Below the pieces are notes generated by a model that was not told where the DNA came from, searched no databases, and saw nothing but the letters and a program-made list of their open reading frames with translations. The position numbers and the translations under genes were made by a program. From NCBI GenBank assembly GCA_015039365.1, contig WION01000028.1, forward strand, positions 290,309-354,308: a stretch of 64,000 nucleotides of DNA, given 5' to 3'. The first letter of the stretch is position 1. The number at the start of each line of letters is the position of its first letter. The stretch comes from Amanita rubescens (lineage: Eukaryota > Basidiomycota > Agaricomycetes > Agaricales > Amanitaceae). Positions 1 through 10,190 of this stretch are shown piece by piece.

Positions 1-2649
1 TCGCGCGAAAATAAATTAACACCAAGGTCTGAAATAATGACCTTTATTGGATACGAACCGAATGCAAAAGCATACCGCTTCATGACAAATACAAATCAAC
101 TTCGAGTATCCACCCAAGCTGAATTTGATGAAACCAAATTTCCAAGAGCCAAACCTCAAGATGAAAATTATACAAAAAACTTGGACCCTATCAGGCCTAT
201 TGAGCAGGATAATTCTGTAAACTCAGATAAAAATATCTCTAATGGTAAAACAGATAATGAAGGAGATATTTCATCTGAACAGCAGCATTCAGATGATGAT
301 TTCTTTGATTTCAACTTTGAAAATCATCCTAGTTCTGATTCATCAGATGATGATGATGATGACACTAAATGGGATGATAAATTAGAATCTTTCTTTGAAA
401 AGAAAGATACATCTTCAAAAGACAAAGGTGCTGAATTAGATCAACCTACAGGCGTTGAATTAGATCTACCTGTACAAAGTCTTAAAGATAAACCTACTAA
501 AGGAAAAGGCAAAGGAATTGCTAAAAAACCTGTAGAACCTACTCGAAGATCTGAAAGATCTAGAAAACCGGTTATACAGAAAGACAATGCTTATGGTAAT
601 AAAACACCATTAGAAATTGAAAAAGAAATTACAGAAGAACAAGATGTTGTTCGAGAATTGATTCAAGATCTTAAAGAAAAAGATAAATCTGATCCAAGAC
701 TTGATGTCACAATCAGATATTCTCTTAGATCTAAAATACGACAACATATTGATAAAGTTAAATTACTTTATTCAACATTACACAATGCTCAAATTAATGA
801 AATGTCATGTCTCATTAAAGAGCAAGGTAATGGTTTTCTGAATTACTTACTCGCACAAGCAATTCCTGCCATTGATATTTCAAGAGATAATATCAGAGAA
901 TATCAATACAAAGATATTCAAAAAGTCAAAATTACTGATCCCAAATCTTATGAACAATGGGAGACAGCAATGAATGATGAAATGAAATCATTAAATGATA
1001 GAAAAATTTGGGAGCTTACAGAATTACCTCATAATCGTACACCTATTAAATGTAGATGGGTATACGATATTAAATCTGACGGTCGAAAGAAGGCTCGACT
1101 TGTCGCTAAAGGATTTTCTCAAAGACCTGGACTTGACTATGATGAAACGTTTTCGCCAGTGGCAAGATATGAAACGATTCGCCTTTTGTTAGCAATATCT
1201 GTGCTAGAAAAATGGGATATTGAAGCACTAGATGTTAAAACAGCCTTTTTGTACGGAGATCTCGAAGCGGATATCTATATGCAACAACCAGAAGGTTATG
1301 TAGTCAAAGGCCAAGAACAAAAAGTTTACCAACTTAAAAAGGCAATATATGGACTTAAACAAGCCTCATATGCCTGGAATAAACAAGCTAATAAATCCTT
1401 AGAGGATTTAGGATTTATACGCTGTTTATCTGATTCTGGCGTATACGTCAGAAGAGAAGACGACACTATAATAGTGTGTATAGTATATGTCGATGACATG
1501 CTTTTCATGGGTGACAATATATCAGAAATTCATAAAATTAAAAATGCTTTTATGAAGAAATGGGAATGTCACGATCTTGGAAAAGTTAAAGAATACTTAG
1601 GTATGCAAATCAATTACAATAAGAACATGGGTACTCTTATTATTGATCAACATGCATATGCTAAGAAAGTTGTAACAAGATTTGGTTTAGAAAATTGTAA
1701 ACCAACTCGTACACCTTTACCAACAGGATATATTCCAACTGCTGCTACAAAAGAATGTACAGCAGAAATGCGATCTTATTTTCAACAAATAATAGGATCG
1801 TTGTTATATCTTGCATTAGGAACAAGACCTGATATTACTTATCAAGTAATATTAATGTCTCAGTTTTGTGCAAACCCAAATGAAGAGCACATACAGAAAG
1901 CATTATACATAGTACGCTATGTTAATACCACTGTACAAACTAAAATAGTTTATAATGGTTTAAATAAAGAAGGCTTTGTAGCCTTTACTGATGCTGACTG
2001 GGGTGCTGACAAGATTACAAGAAAATCTGTCACTGGATATATAGTAAAACTCGCAGGAGGAGCTATATCATGGGTTTCACGAAAACAAAAAGTAGTGGCA
2101 CTATCTTCAACTGAAGCAGAATACATGTCAATGTCTGATACATCAAGACAAATAGTTTGGATTGAGTCACTTATGAGTGAACTTGATTTTCCAATTAAAA
2201 CTATTTTCTTATGTTGTGATAATCAAGGTGCAATGTTTTTAGCCAGTAACCCTGCACAAGAACATCGTTCAAAACATATTGACATAAGATTCCACTACAT
2301 TAGAGAATGTGTTGAAAGTGAGAAAATTAAACTCACATACATTCCTACCAATGAACAAGTTGCGGATATAATGACCAAAAATCTACCATATTCAAAATTT
2401 GTAATATTCCGAATGAAGATGGGATTAATCCTAGATGATAGTCAAATATCATTAACCAATCATATTAAGGCATCACAAACTTTTGCTAATTATATTAAAA
2501 GTAAAACCCTTAATAAGTCCTCAGGACAACATAGTAAAATATTTGAAAGAATTCAAGATCTTGAAGTGCGAGGATATCTTGAAGAAATCTTTAAATACTA
2601 TGAAAGAGAAAATGATAAATTGACTACCCTTTTGAAAGCTAATAAATAA
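1..2649 (+). CDS. Ty1/copia polyprotein, 3' part (integrase end, reverse transcriptase, RNase H)
   Basis: The frame is open from base 1, so the true start lies outside the window; the first Met is at base 37. The opening residues resemble the end of a copia integrase (a VGYEPNAKAYR-like motif). An acidic linker follows, then an RT with KARLVAKGF, DVKTAFLYGDL and the catalytic YVDD near residue 484 counted from the first Met. RNase H comes next, with FTDADWG, SSTEAEY and the KHIDIRFHYIRE block, then the usual VADIMTK tail. There is no internal stop in about 880 codons, so this copy is young or selected. It is much more AT-rich than its neighbours, which fits a foreign or recently arrived element. 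A polypurine tract and LTR follow directly. Confidence 0.95.
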   Translation, partial: SRENKLTPRSEIMTFIGYEPNAKAYRFMTNTNQLRVSTQAEFDETKFPRAKPQDENYTKNLDPIRPIEQDNSVNSDKNISNGKTDNEGDISSEQQHSDDDFFDFNFENHPSSDSSDDDDDDTKWDDKLESFFEKKDTSSKDKGAELDQPTGVELDLPVQSLKDKPTKGKGKGIAKKPVEPTRRSERSRKPVIQKDNAYGNKTPLEIEKEITEEQDVVRELIQDLKEKDKSDPRLDVTIRYSLRSKIRQHIDKVKLLYSTLHNAQINEMSCLIKEQGNGFLNYLLAQAIPAIDISRDNIREYQYKDIQKVKITDPKSYEQWETAMNDEMKSLNDRKIWELTELPHNRTPIKCRWVYDIKSDGRKKARLVAKGFSQRPGLDYDETFSPVARYETIRLLLAISVLEKWDIEALDVKTAFLYGDLEADIYMQQPEGYVVKGQEQKVYQLKKAIYGLKQASYAWNKQANKSLEDLGFIRCLSDSGVYVRREDDTIIVCIVYVDDMLFMGDNISEIHKIKNAFMKKWECHDLGKVKEYLGMQINYNKNMGTLIIDQHAYAKKVVTRFGLENCKPTRTPLPTGYIPTAATKECTAEMRSYFQQIIGSLLYLALGTRPDITYQVILMSQFCANPNEEHIQKALYIVRYVNTTVQTKIVYNGLNKEGFVAFTDADWGADKITRKSVTGYIVKLAGGAISWVSRKQKVVALSSTEAEYMSMSDTSRQIVWIESLMSELDFPIKTIFLCCDNQGAMFLASNPAQEHRSKHIDIRFHYIRECVESEKIKLTYIPTNEQVADIMTKNLPYSKFVIFRMKMGLILDDSQISLTNHIKASQTFANYIKSKTLNKSSGQHSKIFERIQDLEVRGYLEEIFKYYERENDKLTTLLKANK

Positions 2650-2652
2650 CTT

Positions 2653-2664
2653 AGCGAAGGGGAG
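2653..2664 (+). promoter_or_regulatory. Polypurine tract of the copia element
   Basis: A purine-rich run (AGCGAAGGGGAG) lies between the pol stop codon and the TG that opens the LTR. This is the usual priming site for plus-strand DNA synthesis in LTR retroelements. Its position exactly against the LTR supports the LTR boundary. Confidence 0.8.
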
Positions 2665-2773
2665 TGTTGAACTTATAATATACGATATACATACAGTATA
2701 TAGTAAATATAAGTGATATCATTAGTTTACACTAACTAATGTAATAACGCTCAGTTACTTACTCGTCTCTCAA

Positions 2774-2990
2774 CCAATCATAATAGTGGATGATTGAGTG
2801 TGAGATAATATATTGACATGAGAATATATTCGACATATTCTCATACTCATCTACCAATCATAATAGTGGATGATTGATGATGAGAATATATTCTGACATG
2901 AGAATATCCTAGCGATATTCTCATAAGATCATCCAATCATAATAGTGGAACTATTGATGATGTGAATATATGTTGACATGAGAATAGAAG
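2774..2990 (+). repeat. About 80-bp tandem repeat inside the copia LTR, 2.7 copies
   Basis: Units start at about 2774, 2854 and 2933, each with CCAATCATAATAGTGGA. This is followed by a TGAGAATATATT / ATATTCTCA pair that can fold as a hairpin. Repeats in the U3 part of an LTR often hold enhancer-like sites; that role is inferred here. Confidence 0.8.
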
Positions 2991-3194
2991 ACATATATAC
3001 GTTATGGTTATCGACCTATCACATTGAAGATTGATAATGTGATGAGTCAGTCAATATAATTGATGAGTCAAGTGCTGCGCAAAGCTATGCATTGCTGTAC
3101 AATAGCTGTGCATTGCTGTGGAATGACGCCTTATGAGTCAAATACCTTTGACTCATACTGATAAGACTCTTTGTACTTATTTGTAGTTTAGTAG

Positions 3195-3202
3195 TATATA
3201 AA
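3195..3202 (+). promoter_or_regulatory. TATA-like box of the copia LTR
   Basis: TATATAAA lies 174 bp before the LTR end, a plausible core promoter for the element RNA. Assigned from sequence and position only. Confidence 0.5.
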
Positions 3203-3371
3203 CTGTACTCTAGTAGCGTCAATCCTTATCCTATAATCCTCTCTACTGTCTACTGTTGAGCCCCAGCTCCAGTAAGCTCTTAACAACTCCACACCACACT
3301 CGGTAAGTAGTACATTCCATGTACTATACTGCGCTGCTCGCTAGGGATTTGTTACCCCTAGCTTCAACATT

Positions 3372-4199
3372 AACGACGACCCCAACGATCTTGTCGCCAT
3401 CCACCACAGCTTCGACCCTCACAGGATCGCACCAGATGCACAGCATATCTTAGAGCTCACAAACAGAACCGAAATCGGAGCAATTGCCCTAGCCGATCTA
3501 GCAGATCGAATCAAGGAGATCGCCGAATCCTCTAGACGGACTACCGCGTGGACAGAAGATCTGTTTACCAAAGGAGCCAAACCGCAGCAACTCTCTCACA
3601 ACGCCTATGAAGAAGTTGCCCACGTCATGATGGAATTAGATCTCCATCAGAATCTTATACCTTCCACACCTGTCGCCCAGACCGCTGAAAGATTTAAGAA
3701 CCTCGGACGTTCGCTCATTCCCCAACACAACCTTTATCGATTATGGAAGGGAACACAGAACAGACCCAACAGACCCCCACCGTCTCCAACGCCGCATCGG
3801 CCTCCACCCCCACCGCCTTTAGCATCGGCGCCTTCGACGGTCGAGAACGTCTCGCCCGCATTCATCAGGAAATCTCGGATTTCCTCCACTACCAGTCCCA
3901 CGTCCGGCTTTTCGCCGCCACATCCCTACCACCAACGGTCCCTCGTCCCGACGACGAATCCAAGGAGCGCATCATCAAGCTCCTCAAAGAAGAGAACCGA
4001 CGTCTCAAGGTTCTCCACAAACTCCTCAACTCGCTTGAGGCCAATAACGAAGAACTCGTCCAAACGTATACGGACACACCCACCGACTGGAACGCAGGAG
4101 GATGGAACCAAGACGAATGACTTCGCCGTCTTCGTCGACAACTCAGCCGGCTATCATCCTTACGACGATGAAGACGCCCGCCACAACCTCGACACCTAG
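3372..4199 (+). pseudogene. Unknown ORF interrupted by the copia insertion
   Basis: The frame is open right up to the LTR boundary and has no start of its own, so the copia element has landed inside a longer coding sequence. The first 120 codons look protein-like and mostly helical (for example AIALADLADRIKEIAE). Downstream of 3743 this frame becomes Pro/Ser-rich, as expected of the shadow of the overlapping frame. After 4120 it looks coding again (DFAVFVDNSAGYHPYDDED). I do not recognise the family. The LTR-like start at 4249 suggests it may be the 3' end of another retroelement rather than a host gene. Confidence 0.45.
3743..4120 (+). CDS. Overlapping small ORF with coiled coil, 125 aa
   Basis: ATG at 3743 in the frame shifted by -1 relative to the upstream ORF, ending at a TGA at 4118-4120. 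The protein begins with a Thr/Ser-rich segment. A helical part follows (SIGAFDGRERLARIHQEISD), then a Lys/Glu/Leu coiled coil (KERIIKLLKEENRRLKVL) and an acidic tail. Composition suggests this is the real frame over this interval. The ATG lies inside the upstream ORF, and the stop overlaps an ATG (ATGA). That arrangement is known for coupled retroelement ORFs, but I cannot name the family. Confidence 0.45.
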   Translation: MEGNTEQTQQTPTVSNAASASTPTAFSIGAFDGRERLARIHQEISDFLHYQSHVRLFAATSLPPTVPRPDDESKERIIKLLKEENRRLKVLHKLLNSLEANNEELVQTYTDTPTDWNAGGWNQDE

Positions 4200-4248
4200 A
4201 GGATACCCGCATATTGTTGTTGCGGTCAACAACGTAGAGGAGAGCTAG

Positions 4249-4620
4249 TGTTACAAACACGGTACGGACTCCTACATTATGATTACATGACACGTCGGAC
4301 ATGCTTACTTTTTCGTATATGCTTATCCCCTCGTCGCATCCCCATTATGTTCATCAAACGGACTACCTCGTTCCCTTGTCGATCCCCATTCCGTTTACCC
4401 TATGCCCAACCCCTTGTTCATACACGTACCATCCCCTATGCCCCCTGTTTTACCTATACTTGCTATCGCCCTTGTTCTACTTACGATACGGCTGTGTTTC
4501 TGTACATGTATATAAACCGATGTACTGTAACGTCGAACCTTAAGTTCGACTTAACTGTCTTTATCAATATCACATCTCATCTCGCCTAAAAGAACGTCAT
4601 TTCTACTCCGTTCATTATCG
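4249..4620 (+). repeat. LTR-like or promoter-like sequence, 3' boundary unclear
   Basis: A purine run (GTAGAGGAGAG) is followed by TGTTACAAACACGG at 4249, and a TATATAAA box lies at 4509. This layout resembles a polypurine tract plus LTR. No matching CA end with an inverted GTAACA was found, and no second copy is in the window, so the end coordinate is a guess. Confidence 0.3.
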
Positions 4621-4699
4621 CTCTCAAGGATAAGACTCCTTCTAGTCGTCTTATCACTTAGCTTATTTGTTCACCTATTGTTTGACTTGTCCGTTGGAC

Positions 4700-5522
4700 T
4701 TAGTCTACTTTGTCAAGCGCTCTTAGCGTGGACGCATCGTAGGTGGAGATCGACGTGATCATAACAGTGAAGGCAGTAGGGTTTTTCTTGAGGAACGTTC
4801 GTATGGCTTTGCCATTGTCTTGGTTATAGATGAGGTCATTTAAGGACCTAAGGAGGGATGAGTATTTTGTACATTCTACGAGTATGTGATGTCGGGAGTG
4901 GAAAGTACCGTATCCACAGTGATGACAATGAGTAGCTTTATCTGGGAAGAAACGCTCCCGGTATTCACCTGTAGGAGCGTGGCCTGTAAGGATACGCGTT
5001 AGCCGGCTGACATTGACAATATTATTGTTACCGAGATCGATGAAGAAGTTTTTGTTTTTTGACTTGAAGTATGGGCGGAATGGTTTCCCCTTACGTCGGA
5101 TGCGGATGAAGTTGTGCCCGATGTAGTTTTCTTGTAGCGCCCTCAGGCGCCACCATTTCTGAGCGCATTCCTTGTCTTCTTCAAGGAGGTGGAGGCGAAG
5201 GCCTCCCGGGTGGACGTCCACATCCCCCCCACCGTTTGCTGCTCTGTCAGCACGTTCATTGTCATCGATACCTACATGTGATGGGCACCACGTAAAGCGT
5301 AATTGGTGTTCTGGTGATCTTTGGAGCCATTCCCGAGCGAGGACGGCTGAATGCATACATAATAGCACAGTTTGGGTCACGGTTGGTGAAAGAGCGACGC
5401 AAGAGTCTACCCCTTGAGGGGCGACGTAAAGTCTGCCCCTGGATTCTTCTGTGCGAGACCGTGGGGATGATGAGGGCGAGAAAACGAACAGAGTACATGG
5501 TGGTGACCGTCGAGTCAGATCA
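4700..5522 (-). pseudogene. Non-LTR retrotransposon tail: RNase H plus C-terminal Cys/His motif
   Basis: Read on the minus strand, the frame is open from about 5522 to the stop at 4700. It shows the RNase H core (a DS motif, then FTWCPSHVGIDDNERADRAA). A basic linker follows, and then the CHHCGYGTFHSRHHILVEC motif typical of the C-terminus of fungal LINE polyproteins. The reverse transcriptase and the first RNase H motif are missing, so this is a 5'-truncated copy, the usual result of LINE insertion. A related copy lies at 31287-31830. Confidence 0.8.
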
Positions 5523-6070
5523 GATTATAAGTGCAGTCAAAACACGCGCAAAGTTCCGAGGCCCTGAAAGGACTCAGGTCCAGAATCTTGCACCGGGAAA
5601 ACGCGAGAAACGCCAGTGCGGACGGCATTTTCCGGCGAACATCCCCGAGACAACAACGGCTCCACTCACGACGTTTTTCGGCACTATGCGAGACATCCAT
5701 GCAACTCGTGGAAGACGCGACACATCCAAGCTCTACACAGAGCTGCCCACATTGCCAAATTGTGAAGACCGGATGCCGTTCAAAATGGATTCATAATGGA
5801 CGTGGATGGTATGTGTCGTTTCGTATCCTCCAAAACCTTACTCATATCATCCTATCTACAGCTTCCATCTCTATGCATGAACCATGCTCTTCCAGTCTCC
5901 AAAATATGGGTCATCCTTCACGACGAATACCAACGCGCTCTTACCTCCCACTTTATCAAAACATCAGGATGCTATCGAGTATGCAGAGTCTGTCTTGGGC
6001 CTTGTGCGATTCTATCGAGCTCAGATCACCGGGTGATTGAGTCACTTTCGACAAGGACGTACATCCAATC
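5523..6070. other. Stretch without recognisable gene
   Basis: Open frames of 160-170 codons occur on the plus strand, but they have no recognisable motif and overlap one another in several frames. I see no promoter, repeat or RNA feature I would defend. Confidence 0.4.
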
Positions 6071-6360
6071 TGACTACTTGTCTTTGGTGATAGCCATGCG
6101 CAAGGATTCTTACCACCGGATCTCAACTCGCTGACTAGTAGTTCATGCAATTTCAAGGGGATGTTTTACTATACCAACGTGAGCCCATCTTTCCTCTCGT
6201 TTTCACCCACCCATCTAACGCCCGCCCCAGAGCCGACACTTCACCTACTTCCCTATATCCTACAACAACCCCTACAACGGACTCTCCCAAGTCTACAACA
6301 TCACCCACGTTCTCACCCCCAACACCTATTCGACTCGCAAGCCTTCAACGATTACTCCCC
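6071..6360 (+). repeat. Diverged copy of the segment at 13321-13610
   Basis: Shares ordered blocks with 13321-13610: ACTTGTCTTT, GACTAGTAGTTCATGC, TACTATACCA, AGCCCATCTTTCC and AAGTCTACAACATCACCC, with many substitutions and small indels between them. The later copy sits just upstream of the CBM21 pseudogene, so this may be an old duplicate of that gene's 5' region or a shared mobile repeat. Confidence 0.65.
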
Positions 6361-6629
6361 GCTTTTCCTGCAACCTACGCCATGACCTACCTCATCACAT
6401 TCGCACTGTACAGTTGTGTGATCGTCCACGACCAACGACCTCAAACGGGCGACATCCAAACTAATGCAAAACTACTCCGAAGTGGTGGTACTTGGGTGTG
6501 TTTTGTGTCTTTCCCGAAATGGCCTACGCCCCGTCCTCTCCCACCTCCCGCAGATCATCTCCCCTCTACCCACTCCAAACTGAATCATCCCAACATCTAC
6601 AGTCAATGAGACTCGCACCGCAGGATAAA

Positions 6630-6860
6630 GCGTGACTAACGGGCCGTCTTCCTCTTCGTCGAGTTCTGGAGCGACCAGTCCGCCAAATTCGGTGGTCAGT
6701 TGGGAAGCATACAAATGCGGTTACGAGGCGATGCCAGAAAAGGAAAAGAAGACGACGAGCATATCGTAAGTAGGGGCACATAACAGAATTTGGTAACTGA
6801 CGAGAGTTGTATAGAACGATTTTGAGAGAAAGTCGTTGCATATGACAAAGAGCATCGGGG
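6630..6860 (+). pseudogene. Gene fragment with a canonical intron (6766-6814)
   Basis: A Ser-rich run leads to SWEAYKCGYEAMPEKEKK. It is cut by GTAAGT...CTGAC...TATAG, a 49-bp intron of ideal fungal form, and then followed by a short exon. Upstream frames do not connect cleanly and no start can be chosen. Product unknown; likely a gene relic. Confidence 0.3.
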
Positions 6861-8045
6861 AGAGTATCTAGCGCCCACGTTGGCGCAGATTGGGCGTTGC
6901 GTTGCCCGCTATTCAACCTCGCTTACCGCCTGTCAATCGTATGACATTGATCGATGGACATTGTATTGACGACTGCCAAACCGTTTATTCGCTGTCCGCC
7001 ACTACGAAATTTCAGTGTGATAGATTGTCTCTATGTTTTCCGCATATGCTGGTCCTCACTTATTTAATGTCAGTGTCAGCTTCATACTTAATGTTGTAGA
7101 TATGAGTAGCGGGAATCAAATGGGTTCATGAATAATTCTATTAAAGACGGGCCAAAAAGAGACTTACATACTCTCTGAAAGCAAGGTTGCAGCCCGCGAA
7201 GCCGGCACTTCACGAGTACTGAAGTAACAGCTCTACGTGAAACATCCGAGCAGCGAACGGCGATTCACGAGAGAACTTTTCCGCCAGTGAAGGATACGGC
7301 TCTAAGCAAGACATCCAAGCAGTGTCCCGCAATTCGCGCAACACATCCATGCAGTTAGGCTATAGTGCTGTCCAAGCAGCGCACGTCATCAGGCCTAGAA
7401 TATCTCGAATCGTTAAAGACATGGAAATAAGAATGTTGAGACTTGAAACATGCTAAGCTAGCCATTTTCTGACGAACGACTTGCTCGTCTGTCTAGAATT
7501 TTGTGGGCCAAATGGCCTCATTTATTTTTTTAAAAAAAAAGACATATGACTTGTGAAGCCGCCCAGCCTCGGACCATGCCACGCGAAGTGGTGGCCCACA
7601 TCCCACAAGTTCTCTAGGAGGTATTGAACAGGTATTACAACTATTCACAAGCTTCATGAGCTAGAAACACATAACAAAAGTATGGCTTTCATTGAACGCA
7701 CAAGTGGTCTACTCCTATTGTGAGCTATGGGCCTATGGCCATTTATGATTGGCCGAAGCATCGTCACATACACAAGACTATACAGCTTGCAGGAAAAGAG
7801 TGTTCAATCTGAAGCATGCCGTACGCAGTGAAAATCGCAAACTTGAGTGGTTACATCAGACAGTACAGTAGAATCAATTGTTGCTGGGTGGAGGGACACC
7901 CCATTCTGGTAAATAAATAAAAAATGGGTGCTGGAAGGAAGTCCAATAAGGTTAAGCTACGGTTTGATGCAGCGCAACGGGACCGCATCTCCTGAATATT
8001 CACAGAGCAAGAGGCTGGGAGTTCTTAAATTAGCTTACTAGGGTA
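6861..8045. other. Gene-free stretch with AT-rich patches
   Basis: No coding signal that I trust. It contains a T/A homopolymer region near 7525-7545 and one copy of the short hairpin motif at 7566. Otherwise I see nothing. Confidence 0.4.
7566..7597 (+). repeat. Short hairpin motif, copy A
   Basis: GCCTCGGACC followed by a GCCAC...GTGGC hairpin around GCGAAGTG. Related motifs occur at 9936, 10155 and 15369 in the opposite orientation. Confidence 0.55.
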
Positions 8046-8163
8046 TCACGACGCTCGTCCATTCTGCAATTGCTTCAGCTTTTCCCTCTTCTCCTTCAGC
8101 TTCGCTAGTGCGCTTTGCTTCGTTATTCCACCTTCACGATTCACGTAGCTGGGGAATACCTGG
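8046..8163 (-). pseudogene. Terminal exon fragment, basic coiled coil
   Basis: Minus-strand reading after a TTTTTGTAG acceptor-like site gives about 38 codons (FPSYVNREGG then ALAKLKEKREKLKQLQ) ending in a stop. The heptad-like Lys/Leu run suggests a coiled coil. The upstream exon is not evident. Product unknown. Confidence 0.25.
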
Positions 8164-8387
8164 CTACAAAAAGATGAGATAGAAGCCCTTTTCTTTATTG
8201 ATTAGTGACAGTCTCCCCAGGCTGGACTGTAACTATGGTGGATTTTTGAATTTTTGAAAAGGGTGGTCCATCCAGTGCTTCCATTGCTAAAGGACTATCA
8301 CTCCATGTGTTTTGTGGTAAATACTAGTATCAAATAGACTGTGTTACCTAGGGAACTCCAGGGGATGTACCCTTTTGGATGCCAGTG

Positions 8388-9385
8388 ACCACTGGGGAAG
8401 TACTCCTGCTGTTCCCCAGCCTCCTGGTGTCCACTGGGGCCACTGGGGGAGTACCCCTCAGCTGTTCCCCAGCCTCCTGGTGTCCACTGGTCACCAGTGG
8501 GGCAAGTACCCCTGCTGTTCCCCCCCTCCTGGTGTCCACTGGGGACCACTAGGGGGAGTACCCCTCAGCTGCTGTCCACTGGTGACCACTTGGGTACTTT
8601 TTGCTGTTCCCCAGCCTCCCATTGGTATCCACTGTACCACTGGGGAGTACCCCAGCTGTTCCCCAGCTTCCTGCCAGTATCCACTGGTGACCATTGGGGG
8701 AGTACCCCTGCTGTTCCCCAGCCTCCTGGTGTCCACTGGTGACCACCGGGGGAGTACCCCTGCTGTTCCACGCAGCCTCCTGGTATCCACTGGTGACCAC
8801 TGGGGGGAGTACCCCTCCTGTTCCTCAGCCTCCTGGTGTCCACTGGGGACCACTGGGGGGAGTACCCATGCTGTTCCCCAGCCTCCTGGTGTCCACTTGG
8901 GGAGTACCCCTCAGCTGCTGTCCACTGGGGACCACTAGGGGGAGTACCCCTCAGCTGCTGTCCACTGGTGACCACCTGGGGACTTGTACACCTGCTGTTC
9001 CCCAGCCTCCCAGTGGTATCCACTGGCAACCACTGGAGGAGTACCCCTGCTGTTCCCCAGCTTCCTGGTGGACCACTTGGGGGAGTACCCCTGCTGTTCC
9101 CCACCCTCCTGGTGCCCACTGGGGACCATTGGGGGGAGTACCCCTCAGCTGCTGTCCACTGGTGACCACCTGGGTACTCGTTGCTGTTCCCCAGCCTCCC
9201 AGTGGTATCCACTGGCAACCACTGGGGGAGTACCCCTGCTGTTCCCCAGCTTCCTGGTGTCCACTGGCAACCACTGGGGAGTACCCCTGCTGTTCCTCAG
9301 CTTCCTGGTGTCCACTGGGGACCACTGGGGGGAGTACCCCTGCTGTTCCCCAGCCTCCTGGTGACCACTGGGGGAGTACCGCTGT
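8388..9385 (+). repeat. GC-rich minisatellite, 50-60 bp units, about 18 copies
   Basis: The core GGGGGAGTACCCCTGCTGTTCC plus CCAGCCTCCTGGTGTCCACTGG recurs with length and sequence variation for 1 kb. The GGGGAGTACCCC core is self-complementary, and runs of four to six G recur on the plus strand. Long apparent ORFs on both strands here are artefacts of the repeat. Confidence 0.95.
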
Positions 9386-9729
9386 TTACAATGTTCATGC
9401 ATATTCGAATCCTGACCGAAATATGCATGAAATTGGGCATTCTTGTATAACTGGTGTGCGCATTACTGATTGCTACAGGGTTGTCAATCGCTCTGCATCT
9501 CAAAAAGAGAAACTTCTTGCTTGCATTACTAGTAGTGGGAAAACACCATAAAATGTACCTCAAACTGAATAGTAGTACTTGTAGTAGTATTGCAAAACAT
9601 ACCTGAGCTCACTTCCCTCATTTCCAGCCCAAGTTGTTGTAGTGCAGCAACCTTGTCAATTGTCACTGCCTTTGTGTTTTTTGATACAACTTTGGGAACA
9701 ATGATCTGGTAGAAGGTAGGAAAAAAGCA

Positions 9730-9844
9730 TCCACCAGGGTACTCGGGGAGTGCCCCTGGAGTACCCCAGTGTCCTGGCGTCCACCAGGGTACATCGGGGG
9801 AGTGCCCCTGGAGTACCCCAGTGTCCTGGCGTCCACCAGGGTAC
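9730..9844 (+). repeat. Second minisatellite, about 51-bp unit, 2.2 copies
   Basis: Unit TCCACCAGGGTAC...GTGCCCCTGGAG then TACCCCAGTGTCCTGGCG, repeated head to tail. It shares the GGAGTACCCC theme with the array at 8388-9385, from which it may derive. Confidence 0.85.
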
Positions 9845-9935
9845 GTCCACCATCAATTCTGCAAAGTCCATTCAGATGTACTGGTAGTGTGTCCTAATCA
9901 TTTCTTCTGAGAGATCCTAACTAACTTGGTGCTGT

Positions 9936-9967
9936 GGGCCACCGCTTTGCATGGCATATCCGTGGCC
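9936..9967 (-). repeat. Short hairpin motif, copy B
   Basis: On the minus strand: GGCCACGGA, then GCCATGCAAAGCGGTGGC, then CCACAGCACCAAG. Same layout as copies A, C and D. Confidence 0.5.
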
Positions 9968-10154
9968 ATTTGGTTTGGTAGTATTTGATATTTTATAGCA
10001 GCAGAGGCAAACCTTTGAGGAAATAATAGAGTAAATGTATATAAAAATGTCGGCCCGCACAACACTATTTGATCATGCTTGCCAAGTCGCGAGTCGGTAT
10101 TTGCCGCTACAGTTCGGAGTGAAGCGATTCCAGAATGAAACTTAGAGGTGTGCC

Positions 10155-10190
10155 AGGCCACCACTTTGCGTGGCACAGTGGTCCGAGGCC
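10155..10190 (-). repeat. Short hairpin motif, copy C
   Basis: On the minus strand: GGCCTCGGACC, then GCCACGCAAAGTGGTGGC, followed 11 nt later by CTAA. That spacing resembles a Helitron 3' end (hairpin then CTRR), but no Helitron 5' end or helicase is visible. Confidence 0.5.

Larger units (their letters stand above)
2665..3369 (+). repeat. 3' LTR of the copia element (705 bp)
   Basis: Begins TGTTGAA and ends TTCAACA, a perfect 7-bp inverted terminal pair. It starts immediately after the polypurine tract. It holds a TATA-like box near its 3' third and an internal tandem array. The 5' LTR lies upstream of the window. The next five bases, TTAAC, are the expected target duplication, but the partner copy cannot be checked here. 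Confidence 0.88.

Noticed and set aside
3889..4302. 137-codon minus-strand ORF opposite the coiled-coil ORF
   Set aside because: Ser/Arg-rich shadow of the plus-strand frame; no motif.
8388..9385. Possible CRISPR array
   Set aside because: Units are contiguous and variable with no unique spacers, and the genome is eukaryotic.
8298..9551. ORFs of up to 285 codons on both strands
   Set aside because: They are translations of a 50-60 bp minisatellite and are open in many frames at once.
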